DNA from: Campylobacterales bacterium
Lineage (GTDB): Bacteria > Campylobacterota > Campylobacteria > Campylobacterales > QNZT01
DNA: 62,755 nt
Direction: 5' to 3'
Assembly: GCA_027068765.1 (NCBI GenBank)
Contig: JAMOMC010000112.1
Coordinates: 1-62,755, forward strand
Position 1 is the stretch's first letter. Every line of letters begins with the position of its first letter. Both the position numbers and the translations under genes were made by a program. Of the stretch, positions 46,160 to 55,989 are shown in pieces. Under the pieces are notes generated by a model. The model was not told the origin of the DNA. It worked only from the letters and a program-made list of their open reading frames with translations, and searched no databases.

Positions 46160-48477
46160 TAGTTACAAAACAGTGGTTAAATGAGTGGGTTGATTTAAGT
46201 GGAGTTTCGACACAAAAAATATGTGAAGCTCTTAATGCAATTGGTTTAGAGGTGGATTCACTTGATGAGGTTAGAGTTCCAAAAGGCGTAAAAGTTGCTT
46301 TAGTAAAATCTTGTAAAAAGCATCCAGATGCAGATAAATTAAATATTTGTCAAGTTGATTTAGGAGATGAGATAACACAGATAGTTTGTGGTGCCAAAAA
46401 TGTTAGAGAGAATCAATTTGTAGCAGTAGCAACTATTGGTACAGTTTTAAAAGATGACTTTATAATCAAAGAGGCAGTTTTAAGAGGAGTAGAGTCAAAT
46501 GGCATGATTTGTTCATCAACTGAGATAGGCTTGCCAAAAATGGATGATGGCATCTTGGTTTTAGATAAGAGTATTGGTGAGCTTACATTGGGAAGAGAAT
46601 TAAGTGAATTTTCTTTGTTAAATGATGATGTTATCGATATAGAGTTAACTGCAAATAGAGGAGATTGTCTTAGTATTAGGGGAGTTGGACGAGATTTAAG
46701 TGCTGTTTTAGAGTCTGAGATGAGAGGTGTAAAATGTGAGTTTGATGAAGATTTGAGAGGTATTGCTCAGGTTTTGTCACTTGAAGTTTCTAAAGATGTA
46801 CAAAGTAGTATAGAGCATAGATGTTTTGAGTTAAAGTCTTTGGATTTGCCACTTTTATATGCTTTTAGGTTAGCTTGCATAGGAAGTGAAAATAGTGATA
46901 ATTTATCAGCTTATCTCTCATATGCAACTCACTCTACTGGTGTGCTTTTAAGAGCTTACGATATGAAAAAGCTAAAAAAAGATGATGAAGCTTTGCATCT
47001 TAGTTTGAGAAAAAATGATTTAGGTTTTGATACTATTTTTTGTGATGATAAATCTCTTAGTGTTGTTGGTATCTCTCAAAATAGTGAGTTTAAGATAGAA
47101 AAAGAGGCAGATACAATCATAGAAGCTAGTTTTATAGACCCTGAGCTTATATCTAAGAAAAAGAGCGAGAGTAAGATAGAAGTAGATGAACTTTTTTATA
47201 AATCTTCAAGAGGAAGTGAGTGTGAGCTTAGTTTTGGTATGAATTATCTTTGCTCTTTGGTTTTTTCAAAAGGTGTGACAATTTACTCTGGTTCAAATGT
47301 ACACAAAAATGATATTTTGGAGAAGATAGTTCAAATTGAACATACATACATTAACAGCTTTATAGGTCAAGATATAGAAAAAAGAGAAGTTGTTAGGATA
47401 TTGGAGCATCTTGGGTTTGGTGTTAGAGAGTTTGATGACTCTTTTATAGTTACAATAGCCCCTTTTAGATATGATGTAAATCATTCTCAAGATATTATTG
47501 AGGAGTTAGTTAGGATAATTGGAATTGACAACATCAAATCAAAAGCTCTAAACTTTAGTGAAACAAGAGTGATAAACAGTTTTTATAAAGCATATAAAAA
47601 GAGAACTCATTTTAGACAAAAATCAGCCTCTCTTGGCTTTTTTGAGACAATTCACTACTTTTTTGATAACAAAAGCTTGATGCAAAAGTACGATGTTGAT
47701 ACTGTAAAAAGTGAGTTAGATATAACAAATCCTATAACAAATGAGTTAAATACCCTCCGTACAACTCTGATTTTAAATCTAATAAACTCGACTAGTAGAA
47801 ATATCAGCTTTGGTAAAAAAAGTGTTAAACTTTTTGAAGTTGGAAAAGTTGTAGATAAAAATAGAGATGAAAAGAACAAGATAGCATTTATCTTTAGTGG
47901 AGAGACTCAGTCTGCTAGTGTGTCAAATCATGGAAAACCAAAAACAGTAGATTTTTTTGAATTTGCTAAACAAATTTCTATGGTTGTTGGAGAGTTTCAA
48001 CTTGAAAAAAGTGAAAGTGAATGTAAGGTTTTAAGTCCATATGAAAGTGCAAGAGTTTTAATAGATGGAGCCAAAGTAGGATTTATGGCAAGAGTTCATA
48101 TAGAGTTAGAACAAGAGTTTAACTTGCCAAAAACTTATATCTGTGAGCTTGATTTTGATATGTTGAAATATGAGTTAATTATTGCATCTTCATACTCAAA
48201 GTTTCCATCTTTATCTCGTGATTTGTCACTTATAATTCCAAAAGAGATTAAGTTTAGCACAATAAGGGAGCATTTAAATACTATATTGCCAAAAGAGGTT
48301 GTAAGTTTTGCTCCTATAGATGTTTATGAGAGTAAAGAGTTAGAAGATGATAGGAGTGTGACTGTAAAGTTTCATCTTCAATCTGAAAAACAGACACTTC
48401 AGGATGAGCAGATTGTAACTATAATGGAGAATATACTCTCTAGTTTAAAAGATAAATTTGGGATAGGTATGAGATGA
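46156..48477 (+). CDS. pheT: Phenylalanyl-tRNA synthetase beta subunit
   Basis: 773 residues, full length. In order: tRNA-binding OB domain ([20 protein letters not shown]), B3/B4 editing region (shorter and more diverged than in E. coli), B5, the catalytic-like core ([16 protein letters not shown]) and a C-terminal anticodon-binding FDX-ACB domain ([15 protein letters not shown]). It forms the alpha2-beta2 enzyme with PheS; the start overlaps the pheS stop by 4 bp. Confidence 0.95.
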   Translation: MIVTKQWLNEWVDLSGVSTQKICEALNAIGLEVDSLDEVRVPKGVKVALVKSCKKHPDADKLNICQVDLGDEITQIVCGAKNVRENQFVAVATIGTVLKDDFIIKEAVLRGVESNGMICSSTEIGLPKMDDGILVLDKSIGELTLGRELSEFSLLNDDVIDIELTANRGDCLSIRGVGRDLSAVLESEMRGVKCEFDEDLRGIAQVLSLEVSKDVQSSIEHRCFELKSLDLPLLYAFRLACIGSENSDNLSAYLSYATHSTGVLLRAYDMKKLKKDDEALHLSLRKNDLGFDTIFCDDKSLSVVGISQNSEFKIEKEADTIIEASFIDPELISKKKSESKIEVDELFYKSSRGSECELSFGMNYLCSLVFSKGVTIYSGSNVHKNDILEKIVQIEHTYINSFIGQDIEKREVVRILEHLGFGVREFDDSFIVTIAPFRYDVNHSQDIIEELVRIIGIDNIKSKALNFSETRVINSFYKAYKKRTHFRQKSASLGFFETIHYFFDNKSLMQKYDVDTVKSELDITNPITNELNTLRTTLILNLINSTSRNISFGKKSVKLFEVGKVVDKNRDEKNKIAFIFSGETQSASVSNHGKPKTVDFFEFAKQISMVVGEFQLEKSESECKVLSPYESARVLIDGAKVGFMARVHIELEQEFNLPKTYICELDFDMLKYELIIASSYSKFPSLSRDLSLIIPKEIKFSTIREHLNTILPKEVVSFAPIDVYESKELEDDRSVTVKFHLQSEKQTLQDEQIVTIMENILSSLKDKFGIGMR

Positions 48478-49760
48478 ATTTTTTAGAAGTAAAAAAGAGT
48501 GGTGAGTTTGAAGTGGAGATTGATTCAATCGCAAGTGATAAATCTATATCTCATAGGTGTGCAATTTTTTCACTTCTCTCAAATAAACCATCTAAGATAA
48601 CAAACTTTCTTCAAGCAGAAGATACTTTAAATACTCTTCATATAGTTAAGCAGCTTGGGGCTTGTGTAAAAATAGATAAAAATGTTACGATTATCACACC
48701 TCCTAAAACCATAAAAGAGCCTTCAGAAATTTTAGATTGTGGAAATTCAGGAACAGCTATACGACTTTTTATGGGGTTTTTGGCTTCACATGATGGCTTT
48801 TTTGTCCTTTATGGAGATAGATATCTTGCATCTCGTCCAATGAGAAGGGTGGCAGATCCTCTAAGAAAAATTGGGGCAAATATCGATGGAAGAGTAAAAG
48901 GAAATTTAGCACCAATCTCAGTAAGAGGTGCAAAATTAAAAGGGTTTGATTATGAGAGTCCAGTCGCATCTGCTCAGGTAAAAAGTGCGATGATATTAGC
49001 TGCTTTAAATGCTTCTTCACCATCTTTTTATAAAGAGCCGTATTTGAGTAGAGACCATAGTGAGAAAATGTTAAGGGGCATGGGGGCTGATGTTAGTGAT
49101 GATAATGGAAAGATTAAAATATCTCCAAATAAAAAACCACTTAAACCTTTAACTATCACAGTTCCATCAGATCCATCAAGTGGATTTTTCTTTGCAGTTG
49201 CTGCTGCAATTGTGCCAAATTCTAAAGTCATACTTAAAAATATTTCGTTAAACAAGACACGAATAGAAGCTTATGAAGTTTTAAAAAAAATGGGAGCTAA
49301 AGTTACATATGTGCAAAGAGAGAGTGAGTATGAGGTTATTGGAGATATAGAAGTATCTCACTCAGAACTAAAGGCTGTTAAGGTTGAGAAAAACATTGCT
49401 TGGCTTATAGATGAACTCCCAGCCCTCTCAATCGCTTTTGCATGTGCCAAGGGTGAAAGTGTGGTTAAAAATGCTAGTGAACTTCGTGTTAAAGAGTGTG
49501 ATAGAATAAGTGTAGTTGTGGATAATTTAGAGAAGTGTGGTATTAAAACTACTGAGTTTGAAGATGGATATACTGTTTTTGGTGGTAGCTTGAAAAGTGG
49601 GGTGATTGATAGTTGTGGTGATCATAGAGTTGCTATGAGTTTTGCGATTGCGGGGCTTAAGTGTGGTATGAGGGTTGAAGATATTGATTGTATAAAGACA
49701 TCTTTTCCAAATTTTGTAGAGATATTAAAGGATTTTAGTGAGGTCCAAGTTGGAGATTAG
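48474..49760 (+). CDS. aroA: 5-enolpyruvylshikimate-3-phosphate synthase
   Basis: 428 residues with class-defining DKSISHR (catalytic Lys), [28 protein letters not shown] and the C-terminal RVKECDRI and DHRVAMSFA. It joins PEP and shikimate-3-phosphate in aromatic amino acid synthesis. It overlaps pheT by 4 bp and the IspH gene starts within its last codons. Confidence 0.96.
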   Translation: MNFLEVKKSGEFEVEIDSIASDKSISHRCAIFSLLSNKPSKITNFLQAEDTLNTLHIVKQLGACVKIDKNVTIITPPKTIKEPSEILDCGNSGTAIRLFMGFLASHDGFFVLYGDRYLASRPMRRVADPLRKIGANIDGRVKGNLAPISVRGAKLKGFDYESPVASAQVKSAMILAALNASSPSFYKEPYLSRDHSEKMLRGMGADVSDDNGKIKISPNKKPLKPLTITVPSDPSSGFFFAVAAAIVPNSKVILKNISLNKTRIEAYEVLKKMGAKVTYVQRESEYEVIGDIEVSHSELKAVKVEKNIAWLIDELPALSIAFACAKGESVVKNASELRVKECDRISVVVDNLEKCGIKTTEFEDGYTVFGGSLKSGVIDSCGDHRVAMSFAIAGLKCGMRVEDIDCIKTSFPNFVEILKDFSEVQVGD

Positions 49761-50583
49761 ACTAGCTAAAAATTATGGTTTTTGTTTTGGAGTTGAGAGG
49801 GCTATTGATATTGCAGAAAACTCCAAAGATGCTACAACTATTGGACCATTAATTCACAATAATGAAGAGATAAATCGTCTTAAAGAGAATTTTAATGTAG
49901 TTACATCAAATAATATAAGTGAGTTAAATGGAGCAAAAAAAGCGATAATTAGAACACACGGTATCACAAAAGATGATTTTGAAGAGTTAAAAAAAACAGA
50001 TATTGAGCTTATAGATGCAACTTGCCCTTTTGTGACAAAACCACAAGAGATTGTCAAAGAGATGAGTGATTATGGTTATAAAGTAGTTATTTTTGGAGAT
50101 GCAAATCATCCTGAGGTAAAAGGTGTAAAGAGTTATGCTACAAATAGTCCTGTTGTTGTTATGAGTGTTGATGAGTTAAAAAATCTTAATATCAAACAAA
50201 AAGTTGCTGTTATTTCTCAGACAACTAGAAAAATTAGTGAGTTTCAAAAAATTATAAATTTTCTTGTGACAGAAGTAAAAGAAGTTAGAGTATTTAACAC
50301 TATCTGTAATGCAACATTTGACAATCAAGAGGCTGCAAAAGAGTTATCATATGATTCAGATGTCATAATAGTAATTGGAGGTAAAAACTCTTCAAATACG
50401 AAACAACTTTTAAGTATTGTATCGGAAAATTGTAATGATAGTTATCTTATTGAGAATGAGTTAGAGCTTAGATTAGAGTGGTTTAAAAACAAAAAAAAGT
50501 GTGGAATTACAGCGGGAGCATCTACTCCTAATTGGATTATTGAAAAAATTGTTGAAACTATAAGAAATTTTTCAGTAACATGA
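49750..50583 (+). CDS. ispH: 4-hydroxy-3-methylbut-2-enyl diphosphate reductase
   Basis: 277 residues from the TTG at 49750 with GAGG 6 bp before; this gives [15 protein letters not shown], matching the family N-terminus. A GTG at 49738 would add four residues. The three [4Fe-4S] cysteines are in GFCFGV, DATCPFV and [15 protein letters not shown] is at the C-terminus. It performs the last step of the non-mevalonate isoprenoid pathway. The frame ends 28 bp before rpsA, so it is not the IspH-S1 fusion seen in some Firmicutes. Confidence 0.95.
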   Translation: MEIRLAKNYGFCFGVERAIDIAENSKDATTIGPLIHNNEEINRLKENFNVVTSNNISELNGAKKAIIRTHGITKDDFEELKKTDIELIDATCPFVTKPQEIVKEMSDYGYKVVIFGDANHPEVKGVKSYATNSPVVVMSVDELKNLNIKQKVAVISQTTRKISEFQKIINFLVTEVKEVRVFNTICNATFDNQEAAKELSYDSDVIIVIGGKNSSNTKQLLSIVSENCNDSYLIENELELRLEWFKNKKKCGITAGASTPNWIIEKIVETIRNFSVT

Positions 50584-50611
50584 GCAAATTTTAAAAGCAA
50601 AAAGGATTGTG

Positions 50612-52306
50612 ATGTTAAATGAGGTGGGCACTAAAGTACATAGTAAAAGTGCTATTGAAGCGATGGATTTAGGAGATGAAGGAGATTTTGCGTCGATGTT
50701 TGAGGCGTCGCTCAAAAAAGAGAAGAGCGGCAGTTTAGTTGAGGGTGTTATCGTAGCTATAAAAGATGAAGATGAGAGTATTTTAATTGATGTTGGTAAA
50801 AAGCAAGAGGGAGTTTTGCGAAAATCTGAGATTTTAGACGAAAATGGTGAACTTATTTTTGGTATCGGTGATAAAATTACGGTAGTAATTACAGGTTATA
50901 GAAATGAAAGACCAGGCTTGTCATATAAAAAGGCAATAAAAAGTAAAAAAGTTGAAGAGTTTATCTCAAGCTATAGTGAAGATGTTGAGGTAATTATTGA
51001 TGGTGTAATTGTTGGTAAAAATAAAGGTGGTTACATAGTTGAAGCTGATGATGTAGAGTTCTTTTTACCAAAATCACAAGCATATTTTAAAGATTCAAAC
51101 ACAATCGTTGGAAAAAAAGTAAAAGCAAAGGTTATTAAAGTTGATAAAGATGCTAAATCTATTGTAATTTCTAGAAAAGTTTTGATAGAGCTTGATCGTG
51201 AAAAAAGACAAGAGATTATAGATGTACTTTTAGAAAAAAATGAGATTACAAGAGGCGTTATTAAAAAGATAACTTCTTATGGAATGTTTGTAGATGTTGG
51301 TGGTGTTGATGGTTTAGTCCACTATAGTGAGATAAGCTATAAAGGTCCAGTTAATCCATCAAATGTTTATGAAGAGGGTGAAGAGATAGAGGTTAAAGCT
51401 ATAAAATATGACCAAGAAAAAAGACATCTTTCTCTCTCTATTAAGGCTACAATCGAAGATCCTTGGGATGATTTAGCAGAGCAGTTAGAAGTTGGAGATG
51501 CTGTAAAGGTATTGGTTAGCAATATTGAGCCTTATGGTGCATTTGTAGATTTAGGAAATGATGTAGAGGGGTTTTTACATGTATCTGAAGTCTCTTGGGA
51601 TAAAAATATCAAACATCCAAAAGATTATTTAGAAGTTGATCAAGAGATTGATGTTGAAATTGTTGAGATGGATTTTGAGAAGAAAAAACTTAGAGTTTCA
51701 CTTAAAAATATTCTTCCAAAGCCATTTGAAGGTTTTACAAAGACGCATAAGTCAGGGGATAATGTTAAAGGTGTCATCACAACAATTACGAACTTTGGTG
51801 CTTTTGTTAAGATAGGAAGTGTTGAGGGATTGCTTCATAATGAAGATGCATCTTGGGATAGGTCTCAAAAATGTAGAGATCTTTTCAAAGAGGGTGATGA
51901 GGTTGAAGTAAAAATTATCAAGATTGATTATGATAAAGAGAATATATCTCTTAGTAAAAAAGATCTTGAAGAGAGTCCTATTGATGTTTTTGCAAAAACT
52001 CATAAAACGGGTGATATTGTTATGGCTAAAGTTAGAGATAAAAAAGAGTTTGGTGTTTTCGTAGAGTTAGAAGATGGTGTAGATGCACTTATAAGACACG
52101 AAGATTTAGGAGAGAAGAGTGCAGATGAGTTAGAGGTTGGTGAAGAGCTTGAAGCTGCAATCTCTTTTATAGATACTGATAAAAATAGAATTAGACTCAA
52201 TGTTAAAAAAGTAGCTCGCCTAAAAGAGAAAGCTCAGTTAGAAGAGTACAATAATGACGAGAGATCAACTTTAGGTGATGTTTTAAAAGATCAGTTAAAT
52301 AAATAA
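50612..52306 (+). CDS. rpsA: 30S ribosomal protein S1
   Basis: 564 residues from the ATG at 50612 with AAAGGA at 50601-50606 (a GTG directly before is less well spaced). Six S1 RNA-binding repeats are readable: two diverged N-terminal ones for ribosome attachment (from GSLVEGVIVAI and DVEVIIDGVIV), then four closer copies, each with a version of YGAFVDLG and GLLH/GFLHVSE. It helps mRNA bind the ribosome. It lies in the pheST-aroA-ispH block and may be cotranscribed. Confidence 0.96.
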   Translation: MLNEVGTKVHSKSAIEAMDLGDEGDFASMFEASLKKEKSGSLVEGVIVAIKDEDESILIDVGKKQEGVLRKSEILDENGELIFGIGDKITVVITGYRNERPGLSYKKAIKSKKVEEFISSYSEDVEVIIDGVIVGKNKGGYIVEADDVEFFLPKSQAYFKDSNTIVGKKVKAKVIKVDKDAKSIVISRKVLIELDREKRQEIIDVLLEKNEITRGVIKKITSYGMFVDVGGVDGLVHYSEISYKGPVNPSNVYEEGEEIEVKAIKYDQEKRHLSLSIKATIEDPWDDLAEQLEVGDAVKVLVSNIEPYGAFVDLGNDVEGFLHVSEVSWDKNIKHPKDYLEVDQEIDVEIVEMDFEKKKLRVSLKNILPKPFEGFTKTHKSGDNVKGVITTITNFGAFVKIGSVEGLLHNEDASWDRSQKCRDLFKEGDEVEVKIIKIDYDKENISLSKKDLEESPIDVFAKTHKTGDIVMAKVRDKKEFGVFVELEDGVDALIRHEDLGEKSADELEVGEELEAAISFIDTDKNRIRLNVKKVARLKEKAQLEEYNNDERSTLGDVLKDQLNK

Positions 52307-52319
52307 TTAAGAGGGTTTT

Positions 52320-52580
52320 GTGAAAAAGAGGTATCTCTATCTAGTTTTTACAAGTTTAAGTATTCTTGTTGTTCTTTTGATTGCTGTTATATTTAAGCTT
52401 TCAAAGACAACAAATGCACAAGAGGAAACACTTCTTTTCAAAACACAAGAGTCTGAAAAATTACAAACCTTGGTTAAGGCACAAAATTATAAAGATAGCT
52501 GGGTTGGAAAAATATCAAAAGAGACAAATCAAAAAACATATCAGTATAGTGAAGAAAAATTTTATATAGAGTTCAATTAG
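52320..52580 (+). CDS. Small single-TM protein, unknown
   Basis: 86 residues from a GTG at 52320 (AAGAGGG just upstream). One membrane helix (residues 6-25) is followed by a charged, Gln/Lys-rich periplasmic tail (NAQEETLLFKTQESEK) ending YSEEKFYIEFN. No family recognised. A gene of similar size and position, between rpsA and serA, exists in Campylobacter as far as I recall. It ends 13 bp before serA, suggesting cotranscription. Confidence 0.7.
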   Translation: MKKRYLYLVFTSLSILVVLLIAVIFKLSKTTNAQEETLLFKTQESEKLQTLVKAQNYKDSWVGKISKETNQKTYQYSEEKFYIEFN

Positions 52581-52593
52581 GGTAGGGGAAAAA

Positions 52594-54174
52594 ATGAAGA
52601 AAATAATAGTATGTGATGCGATACACCAAAAAGGTTTAGATATATTGGAAGCTTGTTTAGATGTGGAGTTTATAGATGCTTCAAAAGAGTCAAAGGATAA
52701 GCTTTTAGAAATTGTTGGAGAGTATGATGTTGCGATTACTAGAAGTTCAACTGATGTTGATCAAAAGTTTATAGAAAAAGCTACAAATATAACTTCAATT
52801 GTAAGAGCTGGAGTTGGGGTTGATAATGTTGATATAGAGGGTTGCAGTAAAAAAGGAATAGTTGTTATGAATGTTCCAACTGCAAACACTATCGCTGCGG
52901 TTGAGCTTACTATGGCTCATCTGCTCTCAAGTGCAAGAAGTTTTCCAAATGCGAATAATCATCTAAAATATGATCGTATCTGGAAGAGAGAGAAGTGGTA
53001 TGGTATTGAGTTAAAGGGAAAAAAATTAGGTGTTATTGGTTTTGGAAATATTGGAAGTAGAGTCTCCAAAAGAGCTTTAGCTTTTGAGATGGAAGTTATA
53101 GCATATGATCCATATATTGATTCTTCTCGTGCATTAGATAGTGGTGTGGGTTATACTTCGAATTTTGATGATATTTTAGACTGTGATTTTATAACTATTC
53201 ACACACCTAAAAATAAAGAGACCATAGATATGATAAATTTTGAAGAGATTGAAAAGATGAAAGATGGTGTAAGGCTTATAAACTGTGCAAGAGGTGGCTT
53301 GTATAATGAAGATGCACTATATAATGGTTTGAAATCTGGCAAAATTGCATATGCTGGAATTGATGTTTTTACAAAAGAGCCAGCAGTTGACAATAAACTT
53401 TTAGAGCTTGATAATATTTCAGTCACTCCTCATCTTGGAGCAAATACAGTAGAATCGCAACAAAAAATAGCTATAGAGGCAGCAGAACAAGCCATAAGTG
53501 CGGCAAAAGGTATCAGCTATCCAAATGCATTAAATTTAGCTTATAAAGAGAGTGAATTGCCTCAATTTGTAAAGCCATTTTTGCTACTTGCAGGAAAGAT
53601 GGGTTATTTAGCTTCACAAATTAATCTTGGACATGTTAAATCTATAAAAGTTATAGCTGAGGGTGAGATTTCTAATTATTTAGAGCCTTTGATAACTTTT
53701 GCTTTGGTTGGAAGTTTAAAAGAGTCTATGGGTGAGATGATAAATTATGTTAATGCTGATTTTGTTGCAAAAGAGAAATCTATACTTATTCAAGGTATAA
53801 AAGAGGCAAATAGAAGTGAGTATAAAAACAAGATTCAAATCGCACTTACAACTGATAAAGATTACGTTTTAATTGGTGGTACAGTTTTTGATGAGGAGAT
53901 TGAAAAAATTGTTCATGTAAATAAGATAAAATTAGATTTTAAACCAAAAGGGAGAATGATATTTTTCTCAAACAGTGATAAACCTGGAGTTATTGCAAAT
54001 ATCTCCAAAGCTTTGACTGAACACAATATAAATATTGCAGATTTTAGATTAGGTAGAGGTGAACATGGAAATGCTTTTGCTGTTGTAGTTGTTGATGAAG
54101 CAGTTAGTAAAGATGTACTTCGTAAATTAGAGAGTATTGAAAATTGTAATAAAGTAGCATATGCTACTTTATAA
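52594..54174 (+). CDS. serA: D-3-phosphoglycerate dehydrogenase
   Basis: 526 residues, the long form. Substrate-binding segment VRAGVGVDNVD, NAD-binding GVIGFGNIGSRV, catalytic Arg in INCARGGLYNED, Glu in FTKEP, His in TPHLGANT. An intervening domain and a C-terminal ACT regulatory domain (FFSNSDKPGVIANISKAL) follow. First step of serine synthesis, normally inhibited by serine through the ACT domain. A GGTAGGGGA ribosome site precedes the ATG. It converges with the multiheme cytochrome gene across only 14 bp. Confidence 0.96.
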   Translation: MKKIIVCDAIHQKGLDILEACLDVEFIDASKESKDKLLEIVGEYDVAITRSSTDVDQKFIEKATNITSIVRAGVGVDNVDIEGCSKKGIVVMNVPTANTIAAVELTMAHLLSSARSFPNANNHLKYDRIWKREKWYGIELKGKKLGVIGFGNIGSRVSKRALAFEMEVIAYDPYIDSSRALDSGVGYTSNFDDILDCDFITIHTPKNKETIDMINFEEIEKMKDGVRLINCARGGLYNEDALYNGLKSGKIAYAGIDVFTKEPAVDNKLLELDNISVTPHLGANTVESQQKIAIEAAEQAISAAKGISYPNALNLAYKESELPQFVKPFLLLAGKMGYLASQINLGHVKSIKVIAEGEISNYLEPLITFALVGSLKESMGEMINYVNADFVAKEKSILIQGIKEANRSEYKNKIQIALTTDKDYVLIGGTVFDEEIEKIVHVNKIKLDFKPKGRMIFFSNSDKPGVIANISKALTEHNINIADFRLGRGEHGNAFAVVVVDEAVSKDVLRKLESIENCNKVAYATL

Positions 54175-54188
54175 TTAGTAGAAGTTTC

Positions 54189-55745
54189 TTATTTAGCCAT
54201 AGTACTACTAAACCCTTTGCCATACTCTTTTTTATTATGACATATAGGATTACAAGAGCCACCATCTGGAGTCTTTATATATCTTAACCTAAACTCAGTG
54301 CCAGAAAATTGAGTCTTCTCTTTTATAAGAGGATTTGGTTTTTTTGCACCGTGAACATCATGACAAGTTGTACAGACAATAGATCGATCTTTTACATGTA
54401 TAGTGTGTAGATTTTTCTCATTTATTCTAAAATTTGTTTGGGTTGTAGTTTTTCTCTCAGTTATTTTCTCCTCTTGATGACAATTAAAACATACATAACT
54501 CTCTGGCTTGAATGGTATAATGCTTTTTGTTGGAAATGGTCCCTTTAGCATTCTATGATAATCAGATCCGTGAGGGTTATGACAACCTGCACAATCACCT
54601 TGTTTGATAGGTCCATGCCATCTTCCATTCTCTTTTAGATGCTTTTTAATATTTTGAAGTTTTTTCCCATCTTCATCTCTTATTAACACTTTATTGTGAC
54701 AAGTTAAACATAAATCTCTTACTGTTTTTCCCTTTATCATTTTTGGCTTACCAGTGTAGTGAGGGTCATGGCAAGCTATACAACCACCATTTTTAAGATC
54801 TATCGCACCGTGTTTGTTTTTTACATTTTTAATCCACTCTTTTTTCTCTTTATGACAAGTTAAACATAGTGCTTTTCTCTTATCTGCTTTTAATCTCTCT
54901 TTATTTTGTCCTGCATGAGGGTCATGACAAGCAGCACAATTTTTCTTGACAGGAGGATGGACATTTTTAGTACTTTTTTTGATAAATTTTTTCTTATTTT
55001 TATGACATGATACACACAGTTTTGCTGTACTTGACTCTTTTAGCATTCTATAATTGTTGGATCCGTGAGGATTGTGACAGCCTGCACAATCACCTTGTTT
55101 GATAGGACTATGTAAAACTTTGCTTTTGTCAAAAAATCTTTTCATATTTTTTATAGTTTTTCCATCTTCATCTCTTTTTAATTTTTTATTGTGACAAGAT
55201 AAACAGAGTTCTTTTGTTGTATCTGATCTTAGCATCTTGGCTCTACCAGTGTAGTGAGGGTCATGACAAAAGAAACAGCCACCATCTTTAAGATTTATCG
55301 CACCGTGTTTGTTTTTTACATTTTTAATCCACTTCTTTTTATCTGTATGGCAAGTTAGACAGAGGTCTTTTTGCTTATCAGCTTTTAATCTAAATTGTAA
55401 ATCTCCAGAGTGAGGATCATGGCAACCTGTACAATCTTTTAAAACTGGAGGATGTACATTTTTTTTAATCTGTTTTACAAGTTTTCGTTTGTCTGAATGA
55501 CACAATATACACGACTCAATAGGAGCAGCTCTTAAAAGTTTAGCTTTTTTTGAAGATAAGTTGTGACATAAACTACATGAACCTGCTAAGATTGGTTTAT
55601 GAATATATTTTCTATCTTGTTTAACATCGTGACACTCTTTACAACTTTTTTGTTTATCCTCTTTTGTATGTTTATAAGGCTCATTAGCAGATAAAGAGAT
55701 AGTAAATATAGCTTGGCAAAATAGTATAAGTATGATATTTTTCAT
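54189..55745 (-). CDS. Periplasmic multiheme cytochrome c with 16 CxxCH sites
   Basis: 518 residues with a Sec signal peptide (ending SLSA, residue 20). I count 16 CxxCH motifs plus one CxxxCH at C498 (CNPICH). Many follow the doubled-CXXCH pattern with CHDPH or CHNPHG. The middle is an internal duplication: N96-VHPP to about residue 260 is repeated from N261, a period of 165 residues. His residues outside the motifs suggest bis-His haems. It probably carries electrons through the periplasm in respiration; no oxidoreductase motif identifies a substrate. It stands alone on the minus strand, divergent from the efflux operon. Confidence 0.9.
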   Translation of the reverse strand: MKNIILILFCQAIFTISLSANEPYKHTKEDKQKSCKECHDVKQDRKYIHKPILAGSCSLCHNLSSKKAKLLRAAPIESCILCHSDKRKLVKQIKKNVHPPVLKDCTGCHDPHSGDLQFRLKADKQKDLCLTCHTDKKKWIKNVKNKHGAINLKDGGCFFCHDPHYTGRAKMLRSDTTKELCLSCHNKKLKRDEDGKTIKNMKRFFDKSKVLHSPIKQGDCAGCHNPHGSNNYRMLKESSTAKLCVSCHKNKKKFIKKSTKNVHPPVKKNCAACHDPHAGQNKERLKADKRKALCLTCHKEKKEWIKNVKNKHGAIDLKNGGCIACHDPHYTGKPKMIKGKTVRDLCLTCHNKVLIRDEDGKKLQNIKKHLKENGRWHGPIKQGDCAGCHNPHGSDYHRMLKGPFPTKSIIPFKPESYVCFNCHQEEKITERKTTTQTNFRINEKNLHTIHVKDRSIVCTTCHDVHGAKKPNPLIKEKTQFSGTEFRLRYIKTPDGGSCNPICHNKKEYGKGFSSTMAK

Positions 55746-55782
55746 TTTAACCTTTTCTATTAGTTTTATATTATAATATTTT

Positions 55783-55806
55783 ATTAATGGTAATGATACT
55801 GTTAAT
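55783..55806. promoter_or_regulatory. Fur-box-like tandem hexamers
   Basis: Four adjacent hexamers ATTAAT-GGTAAT-GATACT-GTTAAT, each 4-5 of 6 identical to the GATAAT unit of Fur sites. They lie 38 bp before the multiheme cytochrome start and about 185 bp before the efflux operon. The surrounding 244-bp gap (55746-55989) is very AT-rich and shows no gene. Confidence 0.35.
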
Positions 55807-55989
55807 ATACTTATACTTTAGGTAATTTTTTTTACTCACTAGTTGATATAATAAATTTTAATAATGAGATAGTTGCAAATATATAATAAAAACTTATAAT
55901 AAAAAGAGATTTTTTTAATAAATTACTAAGTATAACTTATGTAGAATTCTCTTCATAATTAAATATATTTTTAAATATTGGGGGTTTAT

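Noticed and set aside
50580-50615. IspH-S1 fusion protein
   Set aside because: A TGA at 50581-50583 and a separate ribosome site and ATG at 50612 show two genes.
54380-55640. CRISPR-like or tandem DNA repeat suggested by recurring CATGACA and TTATGACA strings
   Set aside because: They are the codons of repeated CxxCH motifs inside one gene; spacing follows the protein repeat.
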